From: JAVBSX01 sp964576215
Lineage (GTDB): Bacteria; Planctomycetota; Planctomycetia; Pirellulales; Thermoguttaceae
DNA length: 6,427 nucleotides
Reading direction: 5' to 3'
Assembly (NCBI GenBank): GCA_964576215.1
Contig: CAZNVM010000380.1
Span: 1 to 6,427, forward strand
Under the pieces are notes generated by a model, which saw nothing but the letters and a program-made list of their open reading frames with translations, made no database searches and was not told where the DNA came from. Position 1 is the first letter of the stretch. Every line of letters begins with the position of its first letter. Below are positions 6,351 to 6,427 of this stretch, piece after piece. The translations under genes were made by a program, and so were the position numbers.

Positions 6351-6372
6351 TTCTTTCATGGGAATGAAAGAA
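6351..6372. repeat. Perfect 9-bp hairpin over the next start codon
   Basis: TTCTTTCAT (6351-6359) and ATGAAAGAA (6364-6372) are exact reverse complements around GGGA. In RNA, both candidate start codons (6358 and 6364) would lie in or at the edge of the stem. There is no T-run, so it is not an intrinsic terminator. Confidence 0.6.
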
Positions 6373-6427
6373 ACGATCAGGCGGTTGCGAGCAGAGCTTC
6401 GAGAACGCGATAAACTTATCGCGTCAC
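6358..6427 (+). CDS. 5' end of an unidentified gene, cut by the window edge
   Basis: From ATG 6358 (or ATG 6364) a frame stays open to the window end and reads MGMKETIRRLRAELRERDKL and a few more residues. It is highly charged with a heptad-like pattern, as in an N-terminal coiled coil. Such starts occur in many proteins, including some transposases, so no function is assigned. It is in the same frame as the preceding gene, separated by the single TGA at 6337-6339 and 18 bases. No clear Shine-Dalgarno lies before 6358; GGGA just before 6364 is a weak one. It could be a real gene, the start of an inserted element that disrupted the previous gene, or chance. Confidence 0.4.
   Translation, partial: MGMKETIRRLRAELRERDKLIAS

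Overview
The window looks like ordinary chromosome of a planctomycete-type bacterium (Planctomycetota). Four observations support this. There is an MsbA-like ABC transporter with a long charged insert after its first membrane helix. A Tat-exported sialidase-like beta-propeller and a Sec-exported propeller of unknown function are both of kinds I associate with this phylum. A small conserved hypothetical protein opens with the 'HEGKTKTGKSRYYFSKK' type of N-terminus. Finally, an interspersed inverted repeat built on GCAGGCTTCCAGCCTGC sits at the left edge. The assignment rests on recall of families, not on a search.

Layout, left to right. Positions 12-123 hold a 26-bp perfect inverted repeat with nested palindromes. 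Positions 262-2268 (+) encode a complete ABC exporter (membrane domain plus ATPase). After a 130-bp gap, 2399-3739 (+) encode a secreted beta-propeller protein of unknown function. Positions 3740-4370 hold no intact gene and look like a small graveyard. It contains a possible 18-codon relic, a 116-bp MITE-like element with about 24-bp imperfect terminal inverted repeats, and a minus-strand fragment of a YhcG/DUF1016 nuclease gene that stops at the element's edge. A consensus-like promoter (4373-4400) then drives a Tat-secreted sialidase/BNR-repeat protein at 4439-5617 (+). A second, almost identical promoter (37 of 39 bases) lies at 5668-5695, in front of a conserved hypothetical gene at 5752-6339 (+). 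That gene's last ~20 residues look aberrant. A further reading frame, in the same frame after a single TGA, runs off the right end at 6427.

The genes do not form one obvious operon or pathway. Gaps are 130-700 bp, and at least two genes have their own promoters. The two exported beta-propeller proteins could both handle extracellular carbohydrate, but nothing in the sequence links them to the transporter. I see no CRISPR array, tRNA, rRNA or phage module, and no clear new defence or biosynthetic system. The most useful leads are the twin promoter modules, the MITE-like element abutting the DUF1016 fragment, and the disrupted 3' end of the last complete gene.
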